A DNA stretch of 64,000 nucleotides from Siphonodentalium dalli (Eukaryota > Mollusca > Scaphopoda > Gadilida > Siphonodentaliidae). The position numbers were made by a program, and so were the translations under genes. The notes below the pieces were generated by a model. That model saw only the letters and a program-made list of their open reading frames with translations, was not told the DNA's origin and made no database searches. This document shows positions 1-11,220 of the stretch, piece after piece. How positions within the stretch are numbered: position 1 is the first letter of the stretch; each line of letters opens with the position of its first letter. The stretch is taken from assembly GCA_032622095.1 (NCBI GenBank), contig CP136066.1:184798716-184862715 (forward strand), written 5' to 3'.

Positions 1-811
1 AAGCAGATCGTGACACTATTATCTTCTCTTCGTGTGTCAAAAATCTAGGAGTCCATCTCGATCAAACACTGTCTATGGAGACACATATCGACAACCTCTG
101 CAAGTCTATATTTTTGGAACTGCGACGCCTTGGCCAGGTCCGCAAATATCTCACTGTTGGCGCAGCAAAAAAACTTGTTGCTTCGTTTGTTATGAGTCGT
201 CTAGACTACTGTAACATATTATTATTCCGGCTCCCCGATTCGCAAATCAACAGACTTCAACGCTTGCAGGACACCGCCGCCAGAATTGTACTCCGAAGAA
301 GGAAAGGCTGTAGCGTAACAACCATGCACGCCGACCTTCACTGGCTACCTATCAAAGATCGGATACAATTCAAAATAGCAACATTTGGTTTCCGTCGGAT
401 GTTTGTCTCTGAATCCCTTCCCGAATATATTAACAGTCTGATATATCCATACACTCCCCGGCGAACACTTCGTTCTGGTGAATCGTCCCTTCTCTGCCCT
501 CAAGGTGCAAATCTTTTGACCGTCGGCGACAGAGCTTTCTCTGTAGTCTGTCCCGACATTTGGAACTCTCTACCAAATGAAATGCGACAATCTTGCTTGC
601 TAACCGATTTTCGATCTGCTTTAAAAACTCACATATTCCGACGACGCTACCCCGACACAAAGAAAACTAACAAAATCTGATTATATATAATTCCACATAT
701 CTATTGATTATTTTCCATGTGCATTTCTTGTGTATTTATATAATGTGTAAAGCGCTTAGGGCCCCTTGCGGGGGATAGGCGCTATATAAATATTATTATT
801 ATTATTATTAC
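1..811 (+). mobile_element. 3' end of a CR1/L2-like non-LTR retrotransposon
   Basis: The window opens inside a reverse transcriptase reading frame (see the CDS at 3-680). The frame is followed by a short 3' UTR containing a GCGCTTAGG...GCGCTATATAAAT motif and ending in an (ATT)n tail at about 788-811. A short 3' UTR of this sort with a simple-repeat tail in place of poly-A is usual for CR1/L2-group elements. The 5' end lies outside the window. Confidence 0.8.
3..680 (+). CDS. Reverse transcriptase C-terminal region (5'-partial, retrotransposon)
   Basis: The frame is open from base 3 with no start codon in the window and stops at TGA 678-680, giving about 225 residues. It begins with the NLGVHLD motif that follows the RT palm. 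It then has the thumb segment SRLDYCNILL, the LQDTAARIV motif, HWLPIKDRI and the terminal region with IWNSLPNEMR. This order is typical of the C-terminal half of CR1/L2/jockey-type RT. No stop codons or frameshifts interrupt it, so this copy is young or recently active, although only its end is seen. Catalytic residues would lie upstream of the window. The role would be target-primed reverse transcription of the element; no host function is implied. Confidence 0.85.
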   Translation, partial: ADRDTIIFSSCVKNLGVHLDQTLSMETHIDNLCKSIFLELRRLGQVRKYLTVGAAKKLVASFVMSRLDYCNILLFRLPDSQINRLQRLQDTAARIVLRRRKGCSVTTMHADLHWLPIKDRIQFKIATFGFRRMFVSESLPEYINSLIYPYTPRRTLRSGESSLLCPQGANLLTVGDRAFSVVCPDIWNSLPNEMRQSCLLTDFRSALKTHIFRRRYPDTKKTNKI

Positions 812-951
812 TCCCAGTATTGATTCCGTGCAGATATTAACAGAAGAGATTGGCAGGAGAACATTATGTGCATCAGTTCATTTTCGTACACCATGGAGCA
901 CAACACACATACAGAATTGTTGACGAATGTAGTTCGGTTTAGTAGTCGGTT
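812..951. other. Unassigned spacer
   Basis: A short stretch between two retrotransposon remnants. I see no coding or RNA signal in it. Confidence 0.4.
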
Positions 952-1565
952 TAGATATCCGAGAATTTAATACTACTGGAATTAGCACAGACCATGTTTG
1001 GTATCAACGCTAATAATTTCCCTTTGTTCTATGATTTATTAGAACACTGTAACCAATTACATGCATGTCACATGGAACGCATGTCGGATACTGGCCAATT
1101 CATTTCGTATATAAAGTGTAGTTTAATTTCACAATCCACAGATAACTGGAAAAATGTTGTGAACAACTCGAGTCGTGGTAAGATATACCAATTTTTTAAA
1201 CAAGACTTGTCTTTCGAAAGGATCTAACGTTGAACGTAGTAAACCGAATTACATAGTGAAAATTTAGAACAAGTAACCACCATTTACCGATTGAAACAGA
1301 ACACTGGCGAAAACCTGCACAAACTGACCGATATGTCCACGCTGTAACTCCAGAAAGATTGGAGATGCATTTCATTATCATCGCGAATGGGAGAGACTAT
1401 CACCCGAGCGACAGCGATTACCCTATCTAAATTTACTAACGAAAAACAAAATACCGCCACAATGAGCGAAATGCTTAACCATAACAATTCGACAGACATA
1501 CGGAAATTGTGCGACTTTATTAAAATAATCAATCGTGAGTGCACAAATTCGGTTAAGCTTGGTTA
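952..1565 (+). pseudogene. Non-LTR retrotransposon RT C-terminus, frame-broken (copy A)
   Basis: This is the C-terminal part of a retrotransposon polyprotein split over several frames. One frame gives GKIYQFFKQDLSFER. A second gives KFRTSNHHLPIE (about 1258-1300). A third gives the zinc-knuckle motif CPRCNSRKIGD (about 1336-1370) followed by FHYHREWERL. A C-x2-C...D-E-F-H...C/E block after the RT is characteristic of many animal non-LTR elements. The same sequence recurs at 17196-17745, where it is the tail of a longer RT pseudogene. Stops and frameshifts make it nonfunctional. Confidence 0.7.
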
Positions 1566-2008
1566 GACACCGAAAATGATAGTACATGACGTTTGACACT
1601 GTATTCCTACGAAGCTAACAAGAAATAACACGCGCAATCGACTAAAGCATGGTGGGTACCTCGCTGGTAAAAAAAATTGAGGGTGTCTATAACATTGTCT
1701 TATAAGAGCGACGTATTTTGTCCAAAAAGGGTTAACCAGATGCGTGGATTTAAACCTAAACATTTGTAGAAACCCAAACATGTTCGGTAGCGAGATAATT
1801 CACCGACATAGATCATTACGGCATACCGCGTGGAATTCCACAAAAGTAAGCAATATAATAAAGTGGTAAAGTACTTAGACGAATTTACAACATAATCATG
1901 AAGTGCAAGAATTTTGGCAATAATTTTATTTATGTTATGAATCAATTGGGATAATTCTTGAGCAAGAATTGGGAGAACTATATTTTTACCCGTAGGGATG
2001 AGCGATGC
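1566..2008 (+). repeat. 3' UTR-like tail of the RT remnant, shared with 17746-18207
   Basis: Continues the preceding pseudogene and is nearly identical to 17746-18207. Similarity stops in both copies just after ACCCGTAGGGATGAGC. I see no coding potential. This is either the retrotransposon 3' UTR or part of a duplicated block. Confidence 0.6.
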
Positions 2009-2844
2009 GGTTGGTGTTAACTTTCTTTTCAATTTATTGACCGCCGAAGACAGTCAGTTTTTTCGAAAACCCCAGGAGGGGGGGGTCGTGAAAAATGTAC
2101 ACATACAGGGCCCAAAAAAACAATTACAGCCCTTTTGCTACCCACCCACCCTTTTTGTGCAAAAAAATAGTTGACCAGATCATACAGAATCAAAGGTAAG
2201 TTTTAAATTGGTCCGTTTCTGGCAGATTCCAAGTGTTCCTGTATTTTGATACAACCTGATAGATGGGGGATAATCCAAATTAAAACAAGATTTTTTTTAT
2301 AGTCCAGTTACTAATTAATGACTTCCAGCTTCTAATGACAGGCTGGCATGTTTATTTTTTAATTTGAGGTATTTTGTTAGCCAGCACTCGGCAGCAATAG
2401 TATTATTTGGTCATTAGACATGCCAGAGTGAAAATGCCAGCACTATCAGGCACTATTCAATATTAATTTGAGGTGAAATGCAAACCAGCACTCCTATTCA
2501 GTCATCACTTTTATTTGGAACCAGAGAGTGCTTTATCTTATACCTACATATGTTCTTAAGTGTTGGTTAAGGTCATAATCTATGTTAGAACACATTTATT
2601 AGTGAAAACAACTTAAAACAATGTCCATAATGTGGGTTGAAAAAAATTTGAGATGCACGCCCGGTATAGGTATGTTTTTGGAAGATCTCCCCTGTATTAC
2701 TTATATCTTATACCTACCCTGTTCCTAAGTGTCTGTAAAGGCCATAACCGGCCTTAGAACACAATTATTAATGAATATATTTGAAAACAACTTAAAACAA
2801 GGGCAAAAATGTGAATAATTTTTTTTGCACAAACTCATTTTTTC
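2009..2844. repeat. Non-coding interval with a diverged direct repeat
   Basis: No gene is seen. About 2525-2660 and 2700-2830 are diverged direct repeats; both contain TTAGAACACA.TTATTA.TGAA and AACAACTTAAAACAA. G-runs and A-runs occur near 2070-2120. The interval has no counterpart in paralogous block B, so it is an insertion in A or a deletion in B. Confidence 0.4.
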
Positions 2845-3310
2845 GGGCCTCTTCGGACCCACCCCGGCTCTGTATGATAAAACTTTTGTGCGACCCCCCC
2901 CCCCTGAAAACCCTCCAATTTTCGATTGTGTTGTTGGAGTCCACACATGATTGATGTCTTTGCCTTTTTGCTTATAGGCGGTTATTGCGCCTCAACAATT
3001 GTATATCACATGTTTGTTTTTGTTATTACTACCATCAATTGTATCAACTTTCTGTAATTAATTGTTTTTATAAACAGGTAGCTAAAACGCATTCCATTGT
3101 TTGTCTTTATTTTAACCCTGTGGATAAAATCAAATGACACCATGGTATATAGCGTCAACAGACGGATGCCGTATGCGATTTATTGGTTAGTTTAGCCAAA
3201 TGCTCAGTCTTGTCCGTAGTGCTCATCAGTGCTTAAGTTATGTGTGCCTTGGCCACGTTTGGTAGTAGATAATGATATGAGTCCTGCGGGCAGAGTTTAA
3301 TGCGCGACAA

Positions 3311-3541
3311 GTGAAAAGTAATGATACTCATCACCGGTCCCTTCTCAGTCGCAGAGCGTGCATTGGGGTGAAGAAATATTTGAACTTTTTCCGCGAAGAA
3401 ACCTCAACAAGTAATGATAAGCAAAACACTCAACAGCGCGTTGTTTTGTTTAGGACAGTGATTCAACGCCGCAATCCTGAGATGCGTGTATTGGCGTCAG
3501 ATTCAGATCCAGATGTTTATTACGCCTTTCGTCGCATTTGA
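3311..3541 (+). CDS. Small unrecognised reading frame, 76 aa (doubtful)
   Basis: Encodes a basic 76-residue peptide starting MKSNDTHHRS and ending VYYAFRRI. I recognise no domain. It is listed because the second half is preserved in block B around 20820-21432, where a hairpin-ended element (20944-21332) has split it and replaced a few bases. A frame broken in its paralog without other decay may be chance or a former transposon-encoded peptide. No splice or promoter signal supports it. Confidence 0.2.
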   Translation: MKSNDTHHRSLLSRRACIGVKKYLNFFREETSTSNDKQNTQQRVVLFRTVIQRRNPEMRVLASDSDPDVYYAFRRI

Positions 3542-4110
3542 CATAACAGGCGATTCAATTTCAAACAGTGTACATATTACATAATATAAATGTGAGGTGA
3601 CATAATATACATACACAATATAGGTTGGAGTTATTAGTGTACTACATGTACATGGTATATTGATTGAGGGTATACTATCTTATAATGTGATAATGTTATC
3701 TTATAATTATTGGGGGTATATAATGTATGTGGGGCGATTCCCTGTACATATGTTGTATGAGGGTGGGCATTTGTTGTTGTTGTTTTTTGTTTGTTTGTTT
3801 TTTGTTTTTCATTGAGCCTCAGGAGTGGATCATTAGTGTTTGGGCTAGTGTCCGCTATATTGTAAACAACTTGACTTGATTTCTAACCAAAAATCCCTTA
3901 GTGGGATATCCATGGTGTTGAGTATTTTGCTTATAGCATATTCTTTACGTGCTATTTGTTTACATAACATGGCGTTCTTTTTGCATGATGCAGAGTACTA
4001 ACATGACAATAACATGCAATTTACGCGAATTTATGATTGGTATTATAACAAAATTTATCTATAATAGTTTATTCTTTCTGTTTATCGCGGTTTGAACCGA
4101 TGTGACTATT

Positions 4111-4612
4111 TTAAAGGCACGCGAGGCCTTAGTTGTCGAAAATATTCATATGTGTTCCAATCACCGTAAACAGAAAAACATTAAAACGCATACAGTTTCG
4201 TTCATATATACCATGACCACCGCGTAAACAGCATGTTATCATAAAGATTTACTATATTTTACCTAAGCAAGAGCCTGATTGTGTTACAGAAGACAGCACA
4301 ATGCTGCTGGCTAATCACACATAAATGGCATAAACGCTCTTTATTCGTTCCATATCAGGAATTCACCAACAAAGAGCGCTCTTTATGTTTACCATCATAA
4401 TATAAACAAACACCAGAAAAGTAACTTTTTATGCTTTTGTTTACATAACAATGGTCAAAGATATGACAATAACATACTGTTTATGCCATATTTCTTATTT
4501 GTATACGGACAAAGTCTGTCTACATTTTGTTGTTCTTTCTGTTTGTGGCGGTGTTTGACGGGTGGAAATATTTTCACAGGATACCCACCGCCAAGGCCAA
4601 CCGTACCTTTAA
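4111..4612. mobile_element. TTAA-flanked MITE, about 500 bp (copy 1)
   Basis: The left end is TTAAAGGCACG and the right end CGTACCTTTAA, so TTAA (or TA) flanks imperfect inverted ends AGGCACG/CGTACCT. Full copies also lie at 22047-22548 and 51052-51553, and a 5' fragment at 20069-20246. The copies at 4111 and 22047 occupy the same site in paralogous blocks; the others are independent insertions with the same boundaries, which fixes the ends. There is no transposase. TTAA duplication suggests piggyBac-type mobilisation, but TA (Tc1/mariner) is not excluded. Confidence 0.7.
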
Positions 4613-4939
4613 CAGCAGTAAACACTACCAACGCTTACCGCACGTGTAGTATTTATTTATTTATTGTGAAAATAAACAAAATACATCTACATCTACATGA
4701 TGCTCATAACTGTTTTAAAGTCAGAACAGTTATCTTCTAAAGTTTGTCGCAATTTCTATTTGTGTGAAATATAATCGTTGTTGTTTTTCATGCAACACAG
4801 ATTCTCAGCCCGATGTCACTACTTTATGTAGACAGTATAGACATACTCCAGTCTAAGTCGTATAAAACGATAATTGATTGAGGGTGGGGAAAATGTGCCA
4901 AATATAAAACATCGAACATTACACAAACTGTAAAGTCAA

Positions 4940-5045
4940 CATCTTGTATATGTCCTAAGCATAATTATAATGAACATCTTGTATATGTCCTAAGCATAAT
5001 TATAAGTCAACATCTTGTATATGTCCTAAGCATAATTATAATGAA
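4940..5045. repeat. 35 bp tandem repeat, 3 copies
   Basis: Three copies of a 35 bp unit beginning CATCTTGTATATGTCCTAAG. The same site in block B (22876-23400) carries 15 copies. Confidence 0.9.
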
Positions 5046-5169
5046 CTCACCGAAGTTTGATCCACATGCACAGTGTTGAGAACACAACAAATAGTCCATG
5101 CCAACAAATCTGCTATTCGATAACCTCAAGTGGTACATGTTCTCAAATATATCTATATTCTACACAAAT

Positions 5170-5446
5170 GTGACCCGCCATATCAAATCCAGTCGGAAGT
5201 CGGGATTTTTTTTACCCTGTGCCAATGCACTCTCTTATATATGCGAGTCGACCATAGGTCGCCTCGCATATATAAGAGAATGCATAGGCCTAACAATTTT
5301 TTTACAATTTTAATAATTTGTTCTTGTATTCTTTAACAATTTTATATAATTTCACCCATACAGAGCCCCAGACAAACATGAGCAGACGACACTCTTCTAT
5401 ATGCTTCTATATATGTGTGGGACTCCCTGCAGAGTGATGGATGTTT
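5170..5446. mobile_element. Hairpin-ended element, right end missing (copy 1)
   Basis: Begins with GTGACCCGCCATATCAAATC and carries the 69 bp hairpin at 5221-5289. The inner part resembles 23525-23909, but the right terminal repeat is gone, with an abrupt join to flanking sequence near 5446. It is a deletion derivative of the better-preserved copy in block B. Confidence 0.65.
5221..5289. repeat. 69 bp hairpin module (copy 1)
   Basis: An inverted repeat from GCCAATGCA to TGCATAGGC with about 33 bp arms around a 3 base loop (ATA). The arms include TTATATATGCGAG and CTCGCATATATAA. Four more copies are at 20962-21030, 21251-21319, 23576-23644 and 33718-33786. Confidence 0.85.
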
Positions 5447-6092
5447 TTTCTCATCAGACGAACATTGGTTGAGGGTGTGGAAAATGTGTCAAATATCAAA
5501 CATAGAAGAGAATTGAGTATCATCGAACATTACACAAACTGAAAAGCTAATTTCTTGGATATGTCCTAAGGATTCTAATGAACAGAAGAAAGCTCAACCC
5601 ACATTAACAGGGTTGCTACCATAACGAATCGTCCACGCCAAAGTTTGCCACTCGATATCCGCTAGTGATAAACGTGCTCAAATATTTCTTTAGTCTACAC
5701 AAATAGAGTATGATTAAACATGACTCTTGACGAATAGAAATAACACACTTTGTTTTGTTTGACACACTTCTCAAATTGAAAAAAAAAAACGGTTTTGACA
5801 TTTTGAATTGTTATGACTAAACCGATACACGGCTATCTCTTTTAAGTTCCAATTATAAATATTATGTTATTTGCTTGTGGCCAATGGTATATGACAACAA
5901 AATATAAATATTTACGCACAGACACAAATAAACCATTTCTGTACTATGTCATCATTGATGTTTAGTTATCCCATAGGAAATGTTCAGAAAATAAGTTCAA
6001 TAAATGTTTTTTGAATTTATTATTTAAACATATCCCTCAATAAATAGGACTCTTTGTTCTTTTATTTATCTGTTGTCATCTTATATTACCTG

Positions 6093-6333
6093 CACATCCC
6101 TGCAAATCAATAATAGACAGTTCCTATGTCCACACACAACCCCCTAGTAGTCACATCCATGCAAATCAATAATAGACCATTCCTATGTCCACACCCAAAC
6201 CCCTAGTAGTCACATCCCTGCAAATCAATAATAGACCATTCCTATGTCCACACCCAAACCCCTAGTAGTCACATCCCTGCAAATCAATAATAGACCATTC
6301 CTATGTCCACACCCAAACCCCTAGTCGTCACAT
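6093..6333. repeat. 59 bp tandem repeat, about 4 copies
   Basis: Unit starts CACATCCCTGCAAATCAATA and ends CCCCTAGTAGT. About three diverged units lie at the matching place in block B (24612-24800). Non-coding. Confidence 0.85.
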
Positions 6334-6521
6334 CCCTGATTAATGATCTATAGTTAAAGCGGAGTCTATGGGGCGTTTGTGGTAGTCCGGTGGCCTGTTG
6401 ATTTACAACACTATTCAATGAGTAAGCAGTCCTGCACTCAAACTACACAGTAACCCAGGTGTGTTCTTAAACTGAGTTTAAACGTCTGTGTGGTACATGT
6501 ATGTGCACCTCATATATTCCC

Positions 6522-6612
6522 CACTATGGGGGAACTACTCCTGGCGATTTGGTTCTCTACCGAGTTTCGTGAGCATTTTTTAACGATTCCGATTCTCTAT
6601 CGAGCAATCGCG
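6522..6612 (+). repeat. Left terminal repeat of a TIR element (copy A), interrupted by the foldback
   Basis: The sequence from CACTATGGGGGAACTACTCC through GCGATTTGGTTCTCTACC matches the left end of the 24966-28885 element in block B. In A the host is interrupted after AATCGCG (6606-6612) by the 4.6 kb foldback element and resumes at 11221. Confidence 0.6.
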
Positions 6613-7207
6613 GGGACATGACAATCTGCGGGATGGGATGGGATATGGGACAAAACGACAATCTGCGGGACAGAATTTCAAATTGCGTGGGACGGCCGAT
6701 ATATCGAGGAATACAAGGTGTAGGGTGCTCATTTTGGTGTCTAACGAACGGCCCACATTCGCCCTATCCACACATATTAACCCCGCCACTTACCAGACAC
6801 CACAAGTTGCAGTATTTGATCGACAACTGACCTAACATGGGTGGAATTTGGGATAGAATGGCAATCTGCGGGACAGGATTTTCAAATTGCGTGGGACGGC
6901 CGATATCTCGAGGAATACAGCGCGTAGAGGGCTCCTTTTGGTGTCACACGAAAGGTCCACATTCGTCCTATCCACACATATTAACCCCGCCACTGACCGG
7001 ACAACGGAAGTTACATTGTTCGGTCGACAACTGACCTAACATAAAATGCCACAAACACGAAAAACTGCGTTCGACATTAATGTTTAGAATTTAGATTTCT
7101 CGATGAATACGCTAGCAAACAACAAGTTTTGGGTATCAAATAACACAGTGGAATACTGTGCATTCATTTTTAGCTACAATATGGCTGTTTTAGTGCGAAT
7201 ATTGTAA

Positions 7208-7300
7208 TGGCGAACACGCAAACACGCGCCGATAAAACAGCTAAAAATATACTCGATGTTTACAATTACAGGATCGATTTCAGCTGGTATATTCAATAGA
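7208..7300 (+). CDS. Short ATG reading frame carried in both foldback arms (doubtful)
   Basis: The left arm encodes a 30-residue frame starting MANTQTRADKTAKNILDVYN and stopping at TAG (7298-7300). The mirrored right arm (10624 leftward to 10397, - strand) has the same start but runs on to 75 codons after small changes. Another frame through 7256-7507 gives GRIVYKNVGLDTGN and TRREIVAEIRSK. I recognise no domain. It may be a captured host exon or the remnant of an element-encoded protein. Confidence 0.2.
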
Positions 7301-7584
7301 ATGGGGCGTATAGTATATAAAAATGTAGGATTAGACACAGGGAATATATTTTTTTTAAATGGGCCCACCAGGCGTGAAATTGTTGCAGAAATTCGCTCCA
7401 AGATATTCGCATTTATTTTTATTTCAGTTGTGATTAAAAGCCCAGATGCCGGAGCCCGGCGAATAAAAGCCAAGTTACAAAATAGATCAACTGGTTTGAA
7501 CGAATGAATATGTCAATGGTAAGACTATTCAAAAGAATATTCAAATCAAATAGTGTTTATAGACTTAAAAAACTTATGTGTCCG

Positions 7585-8112
7585 CCATTCATATGCGGTG
7601 GAGGTTCTCATATTATCTGCCAGTCATACGCGCGGGAGGTTCTCATATGAATATATTATCTGCCGGTCATACGCGGTGGAGGTTCATATTATCAGCCGGT
7701 CATACGCGAGGGAAGTTCTCATATTATCCTCCGGTCATACGCGGGGGAGGTTCTGATATGAACATATTATCCGCCGGTCATATGCGGTGGAGGTTCATAT
7801 TATCCACCGGTCATACGCGAGGGAGGTTCTCATATTATCCTCCGGTCATACGTTCGGGAGGTTCTCATATGAACATATTATCCGCCGGTCATACGCAAGG
7901 GAGGTTCTCATATGAACATATTATCCGCCGGTCATACGCGGGGGAGGTTCTCATATGAACATATTATCCACCGGTCATACACGAGGGAGGTTCTCATATT
8001 ATCCTCCGGTCATACGTAGGGGAGGTTCTAATATGAACATATTATCCGCCGGTCATACACGGTGGAGGTTCATATTATCTGCCGGTCATACGCGAGGGAG
8101 GTTATCATATTA
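7585..8112. repeat. Left-arm tandem array of the foldback element
   Basis: Units of about 33-43 bp built on CCGGTCATACGCG, GGAGGTTCTCATATGAACA and TATTATCCGCC, with and without the CATATGAA part. The reading frames through it are by-products of the repeat. It is about a quarter the length of the array in the other arm. Confidence 0.9.
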
Positions 8113-8129
8113 CCTCAAATCAAATGAGG
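8113..8129. repeat. Centre of the foldback palindrome
   Basis: CCTCAAATCAAATGAGG is the short inverted junction where repeat orientation switches. The loop is only a few bases, so the arms are almost contiguous. Confidence 0.75.
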
Positions 8130-10245
8130 ATAATATGAGAACCTCCACCGCGTATGATCGGCAGATAATATGTTCATATGCAAACCTCCCCCGTGTATGA
8201 CCGGCGTATAATATGAGAACCTCCCTTGCGTATGACTGGCAGATAATATAAACCTCCACCGCGTATGATATTTTCATATGAGAACCTCCCTCGCATATGA
8301 CCGGCAGATAATATGAGAACCCCCCCCCCCCCCCGCGAATGACCGCAGTTAATATGAGAACCTCCCTTGCGTATGACCATCAGATAATATAAACCTCCAC
8401 CGCGTATGACCGGCGGATATAATATGAGAACCTCCCCCACGTTTGACCGGCAGATAATATGTTCATATGAGAACCCCCCCCCCGCGTATGACCGGCGGAT
8501 AATATGTTCATATGAGAACTTCCCTCGCGTATGACCGGCGGATAATATGTTCATATGAGAACCTCCCCAACGTATGACCGGAGGATAATATGTTCATATG
8601 AGAACTTCCCTCGCGTATGACCGGCAGATAATATGTTCATATGAGAACCCCCCCAACGTATGACCGGAGGAAAATATGAGAACCTCCCTCGCGTATGACC
8701 GGTGGATAATATGTTCATATGAGAACCTCCACCGCTTATGACCGGTGGATAATATGTTCATATGAGAACCTCCCCTACGTATGAATGGAGGATAATATGA
8801 GAACCTCCCCCACGTATGACTGGAGGATAATATGAGAACCTCCCTCGCGTTTGACCGGCAGATAATATGTTCATATGAGATCCTCCCCCGCGTATGACCG
8901 GCGGATAATATGTTCATATGAGAACCTCCCTCGCGTATGACCGGCGGATAATATGTTCATATGAGAACCTCCCCAACGTATGACCGGAGGAAAATATGAG
9001 AACCTCCCTTGCGTATGACCATCAGATAATATAAACCTCCACTGCGTATGACCGGAGGAAAATATGAGAACCTCCCTTGCGTATGACCATCAGATAATAT
9101 AAACCTCCACCGCGTATGACCGGAGGATAATATTTTCATATGAGAACTTCCCTCGCGTATGACCGGCAGATAATATGTTCATATGAGAACCTCCCCAACG
9201 TATGACCGGAGGAAAATATGAGAACCTCCCTCGCGTATGCCCGGTGGATAATATGTTCATATGAGAACCTCCACTGCTTATGACCGGTGGATAATATGTT
9301 CATATGAGAACCTCCCCTACGTATGACGAGGATAATATGAGAACCTCCCTCGCGTTTGACCGGCGGATAATATGTTCATATGAGAACTTCCCCCGCGTAT
9401 GACCGGCGGATGATATGTTCATATGAACCTCCCTCGCGTATGACCGGCGGATAATATGTTCATATGAGAACCTTCCCAATGTATGACCGGAGGATAATAT
9501 GAGAACCTCCCTCGCATATGACTGGTGGGTAATATGTTCATATGAGACCCTCCACCGCTTATGACCGGTGGATAATATGTTCATATGAGAACCTCCCCCA
9601 TGTATGACCGGAGGATATCATGAGAACCTCCCCCACGTATGACTGGAGGATAATATGAGAACCTCCCTCGCATATGACCGGTGGATAATATGAGAACCTC
9701 CCTCGCATATGACCGGCGGATAATTTGTTCATATGAGAACCTCCACCGCGTATGACCGGCGGATAATATGTTCATATAAGAACCTCCCCTACGTATGACC
9801 GGTGGATAATATGAACCTCCACCGCGTATGACCGGCGGATAATATGTTCATATCAGAACCTCCCCCATGTATGACCGGAGGATAATATGAGAACCTCCCT
9901 CGCGTATGACCGGTTGATAATATGAACCTCCACCGCGTATTACCAGCGGATAATATTTTCATATGAGAACCTCCCCTACGTATGACCGGAGGATAATATG
10001 AGAACCTCCCTCGCGTATGACCGGTGTATAATATGAACCTCCACCGCGTATGACCGGTGGATAATATGTTCATATCAGAACCTCCCCCGCGTATGACCGG
10101 AGGATAATATGAGAAATTCCCTCGCGTATGACCGGCGGATAATATGAACCTCCACCGCGTATGACCGGCAGATAATATGTTCATATGAGAACCTCCCCCG
10201 CGTATGACTGGCAGATAATATGAGAACCTCCACCGCATATGAATG
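8130..10245. repeat. Right-arm tandem array of the foldback element
   Basis: About 2.1 kb of the same 35-43 bp units in the opposite orientation (CGTATGACCGG, GGATAATATG, TTCATATGAGAACCTCCC). Longer segments are repeated within it: for example the stretches around 8560-8760 and 9190-9330 share the same order of unit variants, which points to expansion by blocks. Poly-C tracts interrupt it at 8321-8334 and 8476-8483. Confidence 0.9.
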
Positions 10246-11220
10246 GCGGACACATAAGTTTTTAAGTCTATAAACACTATTTGATTTGAATATTCTTTTG
10301 AATAGTCTTACCATTGACATATTCATTCGTTCAAACCAGTTGATCTATTTTGTAACTTGGCTTTTAGTCGCCGGGCTCCGGCATCTGGACTTTTAGTCAC
10401 AACTGAAATAAAAATAAGTGCGAATATCTTGGAGCGAATTTCTGCAACAATTTCACCGCCTGGTGGACCCATTTAAAAAAAATACATTCCCTGTGTCTAA
10501 TCCTACATTTTGATATACTATACGCCCCATTATATTGAATATACCAGCTGAAATCGATCCTGTAATTGTAAACATCGAGTATATTTTTAGCTGTTTTATC
10601 GGCGCGTGTTTGCGTGTTCGCCATTACAATATTCGCATTAAAACAGCCATATTGTAGCTAAAAACGAATGCACAGTATTCCACTGCGTTATTTGATACCC
10701 AAAACTTGTTGTTTGCTAGCGTATTCATCGAGAAATCTAAATTCTAAACATTAATGTCGAACACAGTTTTTCGTGTTTGTGGCATTTTATGTTAGGTCAG
10801 TTGTCGACCGAATAATGTAACTTCCTGTGTCCGGTCAGTGGTGGGGTTAATATTTGTGGATAGGGCGAATGTGGACCTTTCGTTAGACACCAAAAGGAGC
10901 TCTCTACGCGCTGTATTCGTCGAGATATCGGCCGTCCCACGCAATTTGAAAATCCTGTCCCGCAGATTGTCATTCTATCCCAAATTCCACCCCATGTTAG
11001 GTCAGTTGTCGATCAAATAATGCAACTTCTGGTATCCGATCAGTGGCGGTGTTAATATGTGTGGATAGGGCGAATGTGGGTCTTTCGTTAGACACCAAAA
11101 TGAGCCCCATACGCCCTGTATTGCTCGAGATATCGGCCGTCCCACGCAATTTGAAATTCTGTCCCGCAGATTGTCGTTTTGTCCCATATCCCATCCCATC
11201 CCGCAGATTGTCATGTTCCC

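Larger units (their letters stand above)
2845..6520. repeat. Paralogous block A (matches 20350-24965)
   Basis: The block runs collinear with 20350-24965 at very high similarity, apart from insertions on one side or the other. Block A has 3 copies of a 35 bp unit where B has 15. It lacks the 389 bp hairpin-ended element found at 20944-21332 in B. The two share a TTAA-flanked MITE at the same relative site, so that MITE predates the duplication. No recognised gene lies in the block. It could be a segmental duplication or two copies of a large composite element. Confidence 0.75.
6613..11220. mobile_element. 4.6 kb foldback (FB/Galileo-like) element
   Basis: A giant inverted repeat. The left end, GGGACATGACAATCTGCGGG, reappears inverted at 11199-11220. 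The left arm (6613-8112) is mirrored by the right arm (8130-11220). Each arm consists of an outer part with two repeats of about 190 bp (6640-7040, mirrored 10800-11194), a unique middle part (7041-7584, mirrored 10246-10800) and an inner tandem array. The host sequence AATCGCG flanks both sides (6606-6612 and 11221-11227; 8 bp if one G is shared). Block B has the uninterrupted sequence near 25055-25070. No transposase is seen. Drosophila FB and Galileo elements have this architecture, and Galileo makes a 7 bp duplication. Confidence 0.85.

Noticed and set aside
7553-10326. Long reading frames with repeated peptides (GHTRGRFSY, HIIRRSYAREV)
   Set aside because: They run through the foldback tandem arrays on both strands with frame changes at each unit-length variant. 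They are by-products of the repeat.
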